The notes beneath the pieces are model-generated. The model was given only the letters and a program-made list of their open reading frames with translations. It searched no databases and was not told the DNA's origin. From positions 110,516-174,515 of the forward strand of contig PLZG01000072.1 of the NCBI GenBank assembly GCA_003152075.1: DNA of 64,000 bases. Direction: 5' to 3'. The position numbers were made by a program, and so were the translations under genes. Within the stretch, counting starts at the first letter, position 1; each line of letters opens with the position of its first letter. Origin of the DNA: a candidate division FCPU426 bacterium (GTDB lineage Bacteria > Oederibacteriota > Muellerivitia > Muellerivitales > Muellerivitaceae). This document shows positions 43,567 through 53,070 of the stretch, in pieces.

Positions 43567-43726
43567 AAGCTTTTTCCGGTTTTCAGTTGATCGTGAATAT
43601 CCGCCTTTCTACTTTTCTAATTCCCTCTAGCGATTTTTCCCTGGATACATGTGGTAATATTAATCTCCGGTCGAAAATATTCACGCCGGTGTTTTACACT
43701 TTAACCACACTGATTGAAGGCCGCTT

Positions 43727-44263
43727 ATGTCGCTAGACCATTTGACACCCGAACAGTTGGATGCCCTCGGCAGGATGAGCAAGAAAATCCACGACGAGTA
43801 TCGCAACTTGGGATTTGCCGGCTTTACCCTCGACCCCGCTCGCTTCTTAGCTTTCCGAAAACAAACCAACAATGACCGCTTTACCGAACTGGTGATTTCC
43901 GACGCCGGCGTCTTCTTCATGGATACCGCCCGAAAAATAAAGTTCAAATTCCACCACAATTATTTTTTCGTCTATCACGACGGCCTCCATCAGGTCGATG
44001 AGGAAAAAATCAAGAATGGGGATGGTCCTATCATTCTGTTGGATAATTTATTGGAATTCTGGAACCGGCCGGGAACCGGTCTCTGCCTTGTCGCGGACCA
44101 TTTGAACCATTGCGACTATTTATTTCCCGATCAAAAGGCGGAATTGAAACGGGTCCAGCACTTGTACAGCAAGGACGAGTTTGTCATTAATCCAATGTTG
44201 CAAAAAAAATCGAAAGAAACTTCGCAAAAACCGGTCGTGGCCGTTTTTGACCTCGAGGACTAA
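43727..44263 (+). CDS. Hypothetical protein, 178 residues
   Basis: No family recognised. The protein begins MSLDHLTPEQLDALGRM and contains FTLDPARFLAFRKQTNNDRF, several histidines (FHHNYFFVYHDGLH) and an acidic C-terminus (DLED). There is no signal peptide or membrane segment. GAAGG precedes the ATG with good spacing, and the stop overlaps the end of the convergent hemerythrin gene by four bases, so the locus is compact. Confidence 0.65.
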   Translation: MSLDHLTPEQLDALGRMSKKIHDEYRNLGFAGFTLDPARFLAFRKQTNNDRFTELVISDAGVFFMDTARKIKFKFHHNYFFVYHDGLHQVDEEKIKNGDGPIILLDNLLEFWNRPGTGLCLVADHLNHCDYLFPDQKAELKRVQHLYSKDEFVINPMLQKKSKETSQKPVVAVFDLED

Positions 44264-44736
44264 AATCCTTTTCCGGGTTTGGGCAGGATGACACAAACCG
44301 GCACGGCTTTTTTCAGCAACATTTCTTCTTCCGTCCTGATTTCGGTAGGTGTGAGGGTATTTTCAATCCGGCCGAAAAAAACGTCCTCTTCATAACGGAT
44401 ATGCTTGGTAAGAATATCCGACAGTCTGAGCAAATCCTCCTTGAACCCTTTTTTGATCAGTTGTTCCATGGTGCGGTGGTCACTTAATATCCTCACGACA
44501 TCCGAATCCGCGGGACCGGCGTGAGCGGTGAAAACGCCTATCATTTCCTCCTCAGCCGCGAAATGGGCCTTTAAATCCTCTTTCCAAAATTCCTCCACTT
44601 CGGCCCGCAAAGAAATCATTTCCTTTTCCTGGTTTTCGGGAACCATTTGGGCAATACGGCTTTTGATGTTTTTGGCCGCCACCAACCCCCGGTGATGGCC
44701 TTGGGTTAGGGGCCACAAGAATTTTTCCCTTTTCAT
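44260..44736 (-). CDS. Hemerythrin domain protein
   Basis: The protein has 158 residues with the hemerythrin HHE pattern: TQGHHRGLVAAK, HFAAEEEMIG, SDHRTMEQLIK and HIRYEEDVFFG. The histidines and glutamates would bind a di-iron site for oxygen, nitric oxide or iron sensing. The C-terminal 30 residues (LLKKAVPVCVILPKPGKG) are not part of the helix bundle. Its ATG overlaps the stop of the TPR gene (ATGA), so the two are probably one operon. Confidence 0.93.
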   Translation of the reverse strand: MKREKFLWPLTQGHHRGLVAAKNIKSRIAQMVPENQEKEMISLRAEVEEFWKEDLKAHFAAEEEMIGVFTAHAGPADSDVVRILSDHRTMEQLIKKGFKEDLLRLSDILTKHIRYEEDVFFGRIENTLTPTEIRTEEEMLLKKAVPVCVILPKPGKGF

Positions 44737-46286
44737 GGGTGGTCCCCCAATTCCCTCAAAAGATTTTTAGCCCGGCCTTTGTCCAGCGGGGAAAGCCCTG
44801 GTCTTTGAAGAAAATTCTTCAGCAATTTACTGGCTTTTTCCATTTGTCCATTTCGACTGTAAGCCATGGCCAGGTTGATCGTCAGGGACAGTGGCATGGT
44901 TTCGGTTTTCGGTTCAAGAAATTGTATTAATTCCCTTCTTTGTCCCCTCTTCCCCAACTCGGCGGAATAGAAAAGTAGTGTTTCCTCGTTGTCCGGATCC
45001 CTTAGAAGCGCTTCTTGGAGGGCCTCTTGGGCCTCAAGCCAATTTCCTTCCTCCGCCAAAACCTGACCCTTGACCAGGAGCGGGGCAAACCCCGACGGAT
45101 TGTCCAAGGCCAATTGGTCCAAAAACTCCATCCCCTCATCCTTCCGGTCCGTCTCACGGAATAGAAAATAGAGCTGGCGTAAGGCGTCCAAACGGTTGGG
45201 ATCCAATCGCACGGCCGTTTGAATCTCGTCCCAGGCCAAATCCCTTTCGTCCTGCGCCAGATAAACTTTAAAGAGGTTCAGGTGCGCCGCGGCCGATTGG
45301 GGGTTTAAATCCAAATATTCTTCAAGGAAAATTTCCGCTTCCTTGAACCGGCCAGCCTCCAAATGAGCCGTCCCCAATCCCAGGATCGCTTCGGACAATT
45401 CCGGGTTTAGTCGGTGGGCGGATTCAAAACACTCGCAAGCCAGGTTATTCAAACGGTCCTGGAGTAACCGCCAACCCAAACTGAAGAGATTGGAAGGATT
45501 TTTTTCTTTTTCGACGATTTCTTTCATCTTCTTCTCATAATCCGCCCGTCGCACGAAGGAGGCCGAGCTTTTCCCCGCCTGGTCTTCCTGGGGAAGAGCG
45601 AATAGCTCGCCCAAAGCCATGAGCTGTTCCAGGACAAAATGGTCACCCGGCAAGAGGTCCAGGGCCTTCCAATAGGCCTCGGAAGCTTTCGCGTGGTCTC
45701 CCATGGCCTGATAGGTGCGGGCCATGTTGCTGTAAATCCAACCCGCCTCAGGCGCCATGCGTAGGGCTTGCTGGTAAAAGGACGCCGATTTTTCCAATTC
45801 CCCCGTGGCACGAAAACAAAAACCAAGTTGGAAGCATGTCAAAGGACATTCCGGGTCGATGTCCAGAATTTCCACCAGCTTTGGAATCGCCTCGGCGATC
45901 CGGTTTGATTCAAAATAGGGATTTACTTCCACCAATTTCGGCCATTTTTTCAGGAACAACTGGAAAAGATAGGCTCCCGGCGCACTCGGAGTTTGTTTGA
46001 GGAGTTCCCTCATGGGTTCCAAACCTTCTTGAAAGTCGTAGCCTTTTTCCTCCACCCTCGCTTGTTGGTGGACCCAAATGGGGACATGGGAGGGAAGATG
46101 GTGGAACTGGGCCAGCGCTTTGGGCAGGGAAATAAAGGTGATATCGGGCGGCACTTCCGGTGACCGCTCAAAGGGTTGGGGTTTCAAATAATATCCTTTA
46201 AGGACCTCAAAAAATTTATCTAAACCCTCGCCCCTTGAGGGAGAGGGTAGGGTGAGGGGTAATGAAACAAGGCGATCCACCCTCAT
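44733..46286 (-). CDS. TPR repeat protein
   Basis: The protein (about 485-517 residues) has at least ten tetratricopeptide repeats from about residue 120 on, for example CPLTCFQLGFCFRATGELE, AGWIYSNMARTYQAMGDHAKA, PELSEAILGLGTAHLEAGRF and NEETLLFYSAELGKRGQ. Such solenoids hold protein complexes. The start is uncertain: the ATG at 46286 lies in a conserved CCCTC-rich intergenic repeat, while a TTG at 46187 with AAGGA before it is a better start. It is followed by the hemerythrin gene and faces the YfhO-like gene divergently. Confidence 0.85.
   Translation of the reverse strand: MRVDRLVSLPLTLPSPSRGEGLDKFFEVLKGYYLKPQPFERSPEVPPDITFISLPKALAQFHHLPSHVPIWVHQQARVEEKGYDFQEGLEPMRELLKQTPSAPGAYLFQLFLKKWPKLVEVNPYFESNRIAEAIPKLVEILDIDPECPLTCFQLGFCFRATGELEKSASFYQQALRMAPEAGWIYSNMARTYQAMGDHAKASEAYWKALDLLPGDHFVLEQLMALGELFALPQEDQAGKSSASFVRRADYEKKMKEIVEKEKNPSNLFSLGWRLLQDRLNNLACECFESAHRLNPELSEAILGLGTAHLEAGRFKEAEIFLEEYLDLNPQSAAAHLNLFKVYLAQDERDLAWDEIQTAVRLDPNRLDALRQLYFLFRETDRKDEGMEFLDQLALDNPSGFAPLLVKGQVLAEEGNWLEAQEALQEALLRDPDNEETLLFYSAELGKRGQRRELIQFLEPKTETMPLSLTINLAMAYSRNGQMEKASKLLKNFLQRPGLSPLDKGRAKNLLRELGDHP
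46218..46262. repeat. CCCTCACCCT-type dispersed repeat
   Basis: The segment reads AACCCTCGCCCCTTGAGGGA then GAGGGTAGGGTGAGGGG. It is a well-known intergenic repeat type of environmental bacteria and includes a small hairpin CCCCTTGAGGG. The open frame of the TPR gene runs through it, giving the artefact LTLPSPSRGEG. Confidence 0.6.
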
Positions 46287-46395
46287 CCCCTCTAGTCAGA
46301 AGGGAAATAACAATTTTTGGAAGTTCCCTTTAATGTATTCAAAACCAACCGAAGAAAAAAATCACGCTTTATGACCCCGGCATTATACTTGGAAA

Positions 46396-48630
46396 ATGAT
46401 CGGTCGCTTCTTGGAACGGCGCTTACCCCTGGGCCATTGGTTGAGGTACCCGGCCTTTTTATACGCATTTCTCTCCCTACTTGCCTTCCTTCCAGGTCTT
46501 CTTTCAAATCAATTTTACGACGGTGGCGATATCCCCACCTTCGCCGTTTGGCATGATTTATTAAGACAAAATCTTTGGCAAGGCCATTTCCCCTTATGGA
46601 ACCCCTATTACCTGGGTGGCTCGCCCTTCGCCGCCCATCCCGATTGCATGTCCTTCTATCCCTTCCTATATCCATTTCTTTTGTTCCCCATTCCCTGGGG
46701 GATGACCCTTTTTAATCTGGCCCACCTGTTTCTGGCGGCTCTGGGAATCCATTACTGGCTTAGCCGCCTGGAAATCAAGGGCCCGGCCCTCGCCCTGGGC
46801 GCTTTGGCTTACGCTTTATCGGGTTTTTATTGGTGGGAAATTATCCACCCACCAATCCTGGCGGCCTTTGCATGGTTTCCCTGGCTTCTCCTGTGCTTGG
46901 AAAGCCTTTCGATTTTAGGCTCCATCTCCTGGGCCTTTAAAACAGGGCTTTGCTTTGCCGCCCTTTTCCTTTGCGGAAGTTATCAGATCGCCCTGGGCGC
47001 CTTCTATGCAGGGGGCCTCTATTTCATCATTCGCGCTTGGACTTCAGGATTATTTCAAAAGGACTTTCAACGGAACAGGTTCAAGAAACCGGCCCTGGCC
47101 TTGGCCAGCCTTATTTGGGGAAGCCTTCCCCTTTTAGCCCTTTTTATCCCCTCGCTGGAATTCATCCGATTAAGCGACCGTGCCCAAGCCCCTTTTGATT
47201 TCCTGAAATTCAATGCCGGCAATTCCCTAAATCCCAAAACCCTGCTTCAATTCCTTTTTCCGGTAAATCCCCTAGAACATAACCTCACCCACGAGGAATT
47301 CTTGGGAAACTCTGGATACTCGGGCCTTTGGTCGCCCCTCCTTATTTTTTGGGCCATTCGAAAAAAGAAAGATTGTCTCAAACCTCTTTTATTAGCTCTG
47401 GGTTTCCTATTCTTCCTCATTAGTCTTGGCCAATTTTTCCCGCTTTATCGCCTGCTTTGCCTTTGGGCGCCGGGGTTTCGGATGCTTCGCGCCAGTTTTC
47501 GGTTTATTTTCCCCACCCTTGCCTGCGGCTCAGTCCTCTTGGCCTGGGGTTACGAGTGGTTGGATAAACATCAAAAGGAAAGAGGGGTAAAAAAAACATT
47601 TTTTTTCTACGGCTTAGGCCTATTAATCTTGGCCTTTCTGAGACCCTCCATCCCCTGGGGCGAGATACTTTCCCTGGGGGTGGGTTTAATGGGGATTGGG
47701 TTTTGGAATTTGAACCGGATCAAAGCTTCGGCGGCCTTGAAATTTTTCCAGCTCTCTTTCCTACTTTCCATGATCTTAACCGGCTGGTATTCCTGCCCAT
47801 CCTCCCTGGGACCAGCCTCCAATTTTGATTTTCTCCATTATTTACCCCGGATGCCCGGTTTCCATGACCGGGCATCGAACAGCCGCCTCCTTTTGGAGGA
47901 CGGCAGTTTTAAATATCCTGCCTTGCACCACGGAAATACCGATTGGGTCCCCTATCCCGTCAACGCGGTTTCACTTTTTAAAATCCGCAACGCCTTGGGG
48001 TATAGCCCCGTCGTTTATGGCAAAACGGCCCGGCTGATGGCCAACACACCGACGGAGTCCTGGTCGAAGTTGATGGCCGTCAATAATTACATTGTTTCGG
48101 ATAAGTCCAAACCCGACTCCGGCGTCCCCTTAACGGGGACCTCCCCCTGGCAGGTTCCTTTTGTTTACGTCCCCCAGAATATAGAAGTGATTAAGGATGA
48201 ATCTAAAATGCTGGAAAGTATGGCCCAAAAGGACTTTGACCCGCTTGCGAAATCTTTCCTTTCCGATCCCATGCCTCCAGGTGTTTCCGTGGGACCCCAA
48301 TCCACTTCGTTACTTTTTCAATGGGTGAAGGATTTCAACGATGAAGAATCCTTTAATATCCAATCCCCTCAAGCATGTTTGGTGGTTTTCTCGGAAATTA
48401 CATATCCCGGGTGGAAGGCTTATCTGGACGATCAACCCACTCCCCTTTTAAGGGCGAATTATTTATTCCGGTCCGTGGTGGTTCCGTCTGGAAATCACCT
48501 AGTGGAATTCCGCTATGAACCCATCTGGTGGCCTTTGATTCCAGTGGGTTTAGCCCTTTGGCTTTTAGGAACCTTGACGATGTGGGTGTTCAGGCTGAAA
48601 AAAAGAAAACTCCGAACCTCAATAAGTTAA
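46396..48630 (+). CDS. YfhO-like membrane protein
   Basis: The 744-residue protein has about eleven hydrophobic segments and a final soluble domain with CLVVFSEITYPGWKAYLDD and LLRANYLFRSVVVPSGNH, both typical of the YfhO family. The early DGGDIPTF, PLWNPYYLGG and HPDCMSFYP segments carry the GT-C-like acidic loop. YfhO-type proteins participate in lipoteichoic acid or surface glycan glycosylation. It is followed after six bases by a GT39-like protein, suggesting one operon. Confidence 0.88.
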   Translation: MIGRFLERRLPLGHWLRYPAFLYAFLSLLAFLPGLLSNQFYDGGDIPTFAVWHDLLRQNLWQGHFPLWNPYYLGGSPFAAHPDCMSFYPFLYPFLLFPIPWGMTLFNLAHLFLAALGIHYWLSRLEIKGPALALGALAYALSGFYWWEIIHPPILAAFAWFPWLLLCLESLSILGSISWAFKTGLCFAALFLCGSYQIALGAFYAGGLYFIIRAWTSGLFQKDFQRNRFKKPALALASLIWGSLPLLALFIPSLEFIRLSDRAQAPFDFLKFNAGNSLNPKTLLQFLFPVNPLEHNLTHEEFLGNSGYSGLWSPLLIFWAIRKKKDCLKPLLLALGFLFFLISLGQFFPLYRLLCLWAPGFRMLRASFRFIFPTLACGSVLLAWGYEWLDKHQKERGVKKTFFFYGLGLLILAFLRPSIPWGEILSLGVGLMGIGFWNLNRIKASAALKFFQLSFLLSMILTGWYSCPSSLGPASNFDFLHYLPRMPGFHDRASNSRLLLEDGSFKYPALHHGNTDWVPYPVNAVSLFKIRNALGYSPVVYGKTARLMANTPTESWSKLMAVNNYIVSDKSKPDSGVPLTGTSPWQVPFVYVPQNIEVIKDESKMLESMAQKDFDPLAKSFLSDPMPPGVSVGPQSTSLLFQWVKDFNDEESFNIQSPQACLVVFSEITYPGWKAYLDDQPTPLLRANYLFRSVVVPSGNHLVEFRYEPIWWPLIPVGLALWLLGTLTMWVFRLKKRKLRTSIS

Positions 48631-48657
48631 AATTGTTTGGCCAACAGAAGAAACAAA

Positions 48658-50748
48658 ATGGTGGTTATCAAACAACTAATGGAAAAGACGATGCCCACCT
48701 CATTTAACCCATGGCCCTGGTTTGCGGCTTTTGTTTATATCAATCTCTATTTTTCGTTTGGAGACATTCGACTTGAAAACAATCTTTGGTTGGGCTTAGG
48801 CGTTGTTCTCTTCCCGCTATTAGGGATTTTTTATTTAAGCATGTTCAAAAAAAACAAGGCGAGCGACTTCAATCAAGATGATCCTTCTTCCATTCCTCCT
48901 CGATGGCTATGGGTAATTTTTTTCATATTACTGCTTTTTACAAGGTTTTACCGGTTGGATTCTTTCCCGGATTGGCCCGTTACCGATGAAGGCGGCACGG
49001 CTTACACCGCCATAGAACTTTTCAATAAATGGAGCCATAAGCTCCTTTTCACCGAAGGCCAAAATGAACCCCTCTTTTTCTGGGGCTTAGCCTTATTCTT
49101 TAAAGTCTTTGAGCCATCCATTTTTTCAATTCGTTTGTATAGCGCATTAATTTCATTGGCTACCGTTGGAGCGGGTTATTGGGCGGCACGGCAATACTTT
49201 TCTAAACAAATTGTTTTTTACACGACTTGGCTTTTGGCATTGAGCTTTTGGCCCTTCACTTTGGATAAATTATGCATGTGGGTTGACAGTTTGCCGCTGA
49301 TGGAATGTTTGGCCTTGGGATGCTTGGGTTTATTTTTGAATTCTTCCGACCTTCAATCGAAATGGAAAAAAATTATTTTTTTAGGTTTTATGACGGGTGT
49401 TGGGTTTTATTCTTTCACCTCTTGGCCCCTAATGGCGCTAATGATCAGTGCGGCTGTATTTCATAAATACTTTTTAAAGAACCCCAGGCAACCAATGATC
49501 TTTTTTCTATTTGGAACAATTAGTTTTATCTTAGTTATCCCGCTACTAATAACAAGATTGTCGCCCAATGGGCTGGCGCATGTTTATGGCGAGTTTCGAC
49601 CAGATCAATTTTTCAATTCCGGATTGAAATATCTTAGCACTTTGTTTTGGAATGGTTTTAAGAACGCCCCCTATGGCCCGGATTGGGGCGGTTTGTTTAA
49701 CCCGATATTTGGGGGACTCGTTTTTTTAGGCGCGATGGAGCTTTTTAGATTTCGGAATGCGCGTTGGGTTTGGTGGTTAACTGCGGCTTTTTTTGTTTTC
49801 TTGCTTTCAGGAGCCCTTACTATTGCCATTGAAAACCACCACATTGCTTTAGAACTGGTCGTTTTAGTTGTCCCCGCGACCTTTGGCCTTCAGAGCTTAT
49901 TTCGTAAAACCGCTGCGCAATGGCAATGGATTATTATTTTAATGGTGCTATTAACATCCTTTGCCCTGGACGTCTATCACTTCACCGTGCCTTACCTTGA
50001 TCCAAAAGTTCTGGCAAAGAATAATGTTCATTGGCGTTCATCGATGGCTCAAGAAGCTTATGAAATTGTTAAAGCGGAGAGTTCGTTAAAAGGACCGCTT
50101 TTCATATTGAGCCAATTCACGACCAACTACGAAGAGCAGACTTTCAAGGTCGCCGTTTTTCCATTCGATGCAATCCAAAATCCTAAATTTAAAGGTACGA
50201 CCGTGAAAGAAATTGCCTGTTTTACTGATTCTTATTACGCACCATTTCTGAGGGAGCGCTTTCCGCTGGCAAAATTATTGATACTTATCCAAAAAGACGA
50301 TCCAACCCAACCAAAACGACTTTTGGCTTTTATTCCCATTGATGATCAAAGTCGCCCGGTACTAGAAAAGTGGGTAAAGGCCGAAAAAATATTTGATGAA
50401 ACCACATCTGAATGGCTGCAAAGGACCGGGAGCGATTCTGAGGAAAGGGTTAGGGATATCCTCATTCGCTCCTATCCAGAAATTTCAGGAGACCCGTTTT
50501 TAGAGTCGATTTATTGGAGCAAGATGGACTTGTCCTATTGGATAAATCAAAACATTCCAAAACGGCTTGAATGTCAGGAGCAAAACTTAAAAAAGGGTTA
50601 TCCAACAGCCGTTTTGTATTGCGATTTGGGGGTTGCCCTTCTCAACCTGAAGCGGTTGGATGAATCTAGGGCCGCATTTATGAAGGCAGTCCAAGCCCCG
50701 ATGGACGATACAAAAGCCAGTACCTATCTAAAAGGCTTTAGAGATTAA
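48658..50748 (+). CDS. GT39-like membrane glycosyltransferase, AT-rich copy
   Basis: The protein has 696 residues from the ATG at 48658; an in-frame TTG lies at 48637. About eleven membrane segments follow an N-terminal loop with PVTDEGGTAY, the acidic motif of ArnT/PMT-type GT-C transferases that use polyprenyl-phosphate sugars. The last 70 residues form TPR-like helices (CDLGVALLNLKRLDESRAAFM). Base composition is clearly more AT-rich than in the neighbours. The following gene on the other strand is a paralogue. Its target may be a glycan or protein. Confidence 0.85.
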   Translation: MVVIKQLMEKTMPTSFNPWPWFAAFVYINLYFSFGDIRLENNLWLGLGVVLFPLLGIFYLSMFKKNKASDFNQDDPSSIPPRWLWVIFFILLLFTRFYRLDSFPDWPVTDEGGTAYTAIELFNKWSHKLLFTEGQNEPLFFWGLALFFKVFEPSIFSIRLYSALISLATVGAGYWAARQYFSKQIVFYTTWLLALSFWPFTLDKLCMWVDSLPLMECLALGCLGLFLNSSDLQSKWKKIIFLGFMTGVGFYSFTSWPLMALMISAAVFHKYFLKNPRQPMIFFLFGTISFILVIPLLITRLSPNGLAHVYGEFRPDQFFNSGLKYLSTLFWNGFKNAPYGPDWGGLFNPIFGGLVFLGAMELFRFRNARWVWWLTAAFFVFLLSGALTIAIENHHIALELVVLVVPATFGLQSLFRKTAAQWQWIIILMVLLTSFALDVYHFTVPYLDPKVLAKNNVHWRSSMAQEAYEIVKAESSLKGPLFILSQFTTNYEEQTFKVAVFPFDAIQNPKFKGTTVKEIACFTDSYYAPFLRERFPLAKLLILIQKDDPTQPKRLLAFIPIDDQSRPVLEKWVKAEKIFDETTSEWLQRTGSDSEERVRDILIRSYPEISGDPFLESIYWSKMDLSYWINQNIPKRLECQEQNLKKGYPTAVLYCDLGVALLNLKRLDESRAAFMKAVQAPMDDTKASTYLKGFRD

Positions 50749-50762
50749 ATTCGTTTGGTTTT

Positions 50763-52886
50763 TTAGGGAATTCCGGCTGGGGCCGTGCCTGTCTTCTCCA
50801 TTTCATCCAGGGCCTTTAACCCCGCGGCGGCGGAAGTGTGATTGGGCACGCACTGAAGGGCTTTCTGGAAGGCCGCCCGGGCTTCTTTCAAATGTCCCCG
50901 GCGCAGATAAAGGGCCCCCAGGTTGTTGTAAAGATGGGCCGTTGGAATCCCTTTTTCAATGGCTTCTTGAAAAGCCGTGACTTGGGAGACGTAATGCCTA
51001 TCGATATATTCGTTCTGGGCGATTTTCTCCCAAAAACAGGACTTCAAGAACTTGTCACTGCCGAGAAGCGGAACCAGCGATATTAAGCTTTGAACGATCG
51101 GCGCCCGGGGCTTCCAATCATGATTATCAAAAACCTCTCCAGCCAATCCATGAAAGGCCCGGCCCGCCTGTATCCAATGCTGTAATACTTCCGGTTGGAA
51201 AGAAGGCAAGGGAATGATTTCCAACATGAATCCTCCGTCCGGCTTTCCCATGTCTGAGGCCAGCCAGGTTCCCCTTCCCTCCGGGAAAACCTGGTTCAAA
51301 TAGGGTTGGTAATGGATATTCGTGAGGAGGGCCACCCACTTGGCTTTCAAAAGGTCGATCTTTGGATTTTGGGACGCGTCAAAAGGATAAGTGCCCACCG
51401 AAAGACTTTGGTCGAAGGTTTCCGGAACCAAGTCAGATAAGACATACCCGGGACCCTGTTTCTTTTCCAGGTCTTTTAAAATTTCAAAGGCCCTTCCCCT
51501 CTCAACCGGCTTGTAGCCCTCCATGTTCTCGTCCGGATGGGTCCAAATCGAATGATAAACCCCGAATAGATGATGGCTATCCAAACCAAGGGAAAATACC
51601 GCGCAAGCTCCCAAGAAAAAAATACGGGAGGACTTGGGAAGGATTGAAAGCAGGGAAGCAAGGCCAATCGCCACCGCGAAAAGTAAAAAGGGCATGACTT
51701 GAATGATTCGATGGGAATCAAGGCCCCCGGTCAAGAAACCCGGCAGGATTAAAATAAAAAAAAGTCCAACTAGCTTCCAAGGTGAATGACCTGACCGGCA
51801 AAGAAGAAGGCTTCCCCAAAAACAAAGGGCTCCAAGAATCGGATTCAGGAACCCGCCCCAAAAGGGACGGTAAGCGAAAAGATTGGGCGGCAGGCGGCTT
51901 CCCCAAAATAAGCTACAGAAATCATTAAGGCCATTCAGGGAAGAACTAAAAGGGTTTTGAAGGACATATTGGAAATGTCCCCCTTTTTGAAAGCCGGTAA
52001 CGCAAGCTAACAAAAGAAACAAAGCGGCTTCCGGCAGGAAAAAATAAAGGAAAAGATTCCAACGCCGCTTTATCTTCCAAGCAGTTTCACCAAAGATGAA
52101 CAAAGTTAAAAGAAAGGCGACAACCGCCCAGGAAGTGAAGGTGTAAAACCCGGCCCCCGCACAAAACCCCAATAGGAGGGGCGCCCGAATTTTTAATTTT
52201 TCGTTGGAAGTTTTCCAATAGGAGGCCAAAAGGTAAAAAGTCAGGCATTCCCAAAAAACGAGAAATCCGCCCTGGAGAGAAAACCGCCCCGCGTATAGCG
52301 GCCAAAAGCTGAAAGCGATCAATCCCGCGAACAAGAGGGAAAAGGATTTGGAGAAAAATTGAACCGCCCCCCGATAGACCAACGCCACAGCCAGGAAAGA
52401 CAACAAGGCGGGTAAAAACCAGAGGGTCCCGAGGGATATTCCGAAAAGCTTGAAAAAGAGGGCTAAGCACCAAACATAGAGAGGCGGCATGCCGCTGAAA
52501 TCGTAAAGGAACTGCCAATTCCCTTTTTCGGCAAGCTCAATAGCGTAATAACCGTTCATGGCCTCATCCTCCAGGGGCCAGAGGGAAAGGGTGGTTAAAT
52601 GATAGAACCGCAGGAAAAATGCCGTGCCTGCCAAAAGCCCTAGTCCCCACAAAGGCACAAAAGGTAAAAATTCGATCTTCGTCAATTGGCGGGCAACTCC
52701 GCGCTCAATCCTCAGCATCATCCAAGCGGCGATGGAGGGAATGACCAGGCCTAGGACAAAAATCCAAAGTTTGACCAGGATGGGAAAACGAAGGTAAGAA
52801 AGTGAAAAATTAGCCGCGAAGAAAAGCCCAGAAATCACCCAAGGTAAAAACCCATAACGGGGAAACACCACGGAAGTTCGCTTCAA
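50763..52886 (-). CDS. GT39-like membrane glycosyltransferase with TPR tail
   Basis: The 707-residue protein shares the plan of the gene ending at 50748: PLEDEAMNGYYAIELAEKG with the acidic motif, FFKLFGISLG, SFWPLYAGRFSLQGG, GFYTFTSWAV and a C-terminal TPR (NNLGALYLRRGHLKEARAAF). The start is TTG at 52886 with AAGGCGG before it. The two genes converge with 14 bases between their stops. Composition is that of the surrounding genome, unlike its AT-rich paralogue. Confidence 0.86.
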   Translation of the reverse strand: MKRTSVVFPRYGFLPWVISGLFFAANFSLSYLRFPILVKLWIFVLGLVIPSIAAWMMLRIERGVARQLTKIEFLPFVPLWGLGLLAGTAFFLRFYHLTTLSLWPLEDEAMNGYYAIELAEKGNWQFLYDFSGMPPLYVWCLALFFKLFGISLGTLWFLPALLSFLAVALVYRGAVQFFSKSFSLLFAGLIAFSFWPLYAGRFSLQGGFLVFWECLTFYLLASYWKTSNEKLKIRAPLLLGFCAGAGFYTFTSWAVVAFLLTLFIFGETAWKIKRRWNLFLYFFLPEAALFLLLACVTGFQKGGHFQYVLQNPFSSSLNGLNDFCSLFWGSRLPPNLFAYRPFWGGFLNPILGALCFWGSLLLCRSGHSPWKLVGLFFILILPGFLTGGLDSHRIIQVMPFLLFAVAIGLASLLSILPKSSRIFFLGACAVFSLGLDSHHLFGVYHSIWTHPDENMEGYKPVERGRAFEILKDLEKKQGPGYVLSDLVPETFDQSLSVGTYPFDASQNPKIDLLKAKWVALLTNIHYQPYLNQVFPEGRGTWLASDMGKPDGGFMLEIIPLPSFQPEVLQHWIQAGRAFHGLAGEVFDNHDWKPRAPIVQSLISLVPLLGSDKFLKSCFWEKIAQNEYIDRHYVSQVTAFQEAIEKGIPTAHLYNNLGALYLRRGHLKEARAAFQKALQCVPNHTSAAAGLKALDEMEKTGTAPAGIP

Positions 52887-53070
52887 GAAAGCCGCCTTTG
52901 GCTTGAAATGAGATTGTTAACTATTATAAGTAAAAAGACTTTGAAACTTTTTATCACTTCAAACCCTAGATAGTTTAAAGAATAATAGGTTGTTCCACTG
53001 AAAAAATGGTTTTATGGGGTAACAGATTTAATCGTGCTATGCTTTTTCAACTATTAACAAGGAGAACTTT

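Noticed and set aside
44733..46286. LTLPSPSRGEG as a real N-terminal motif of the TPR protein
   Set aside because: It is the translation of a common intergenic repeat, so a later start is more likely.
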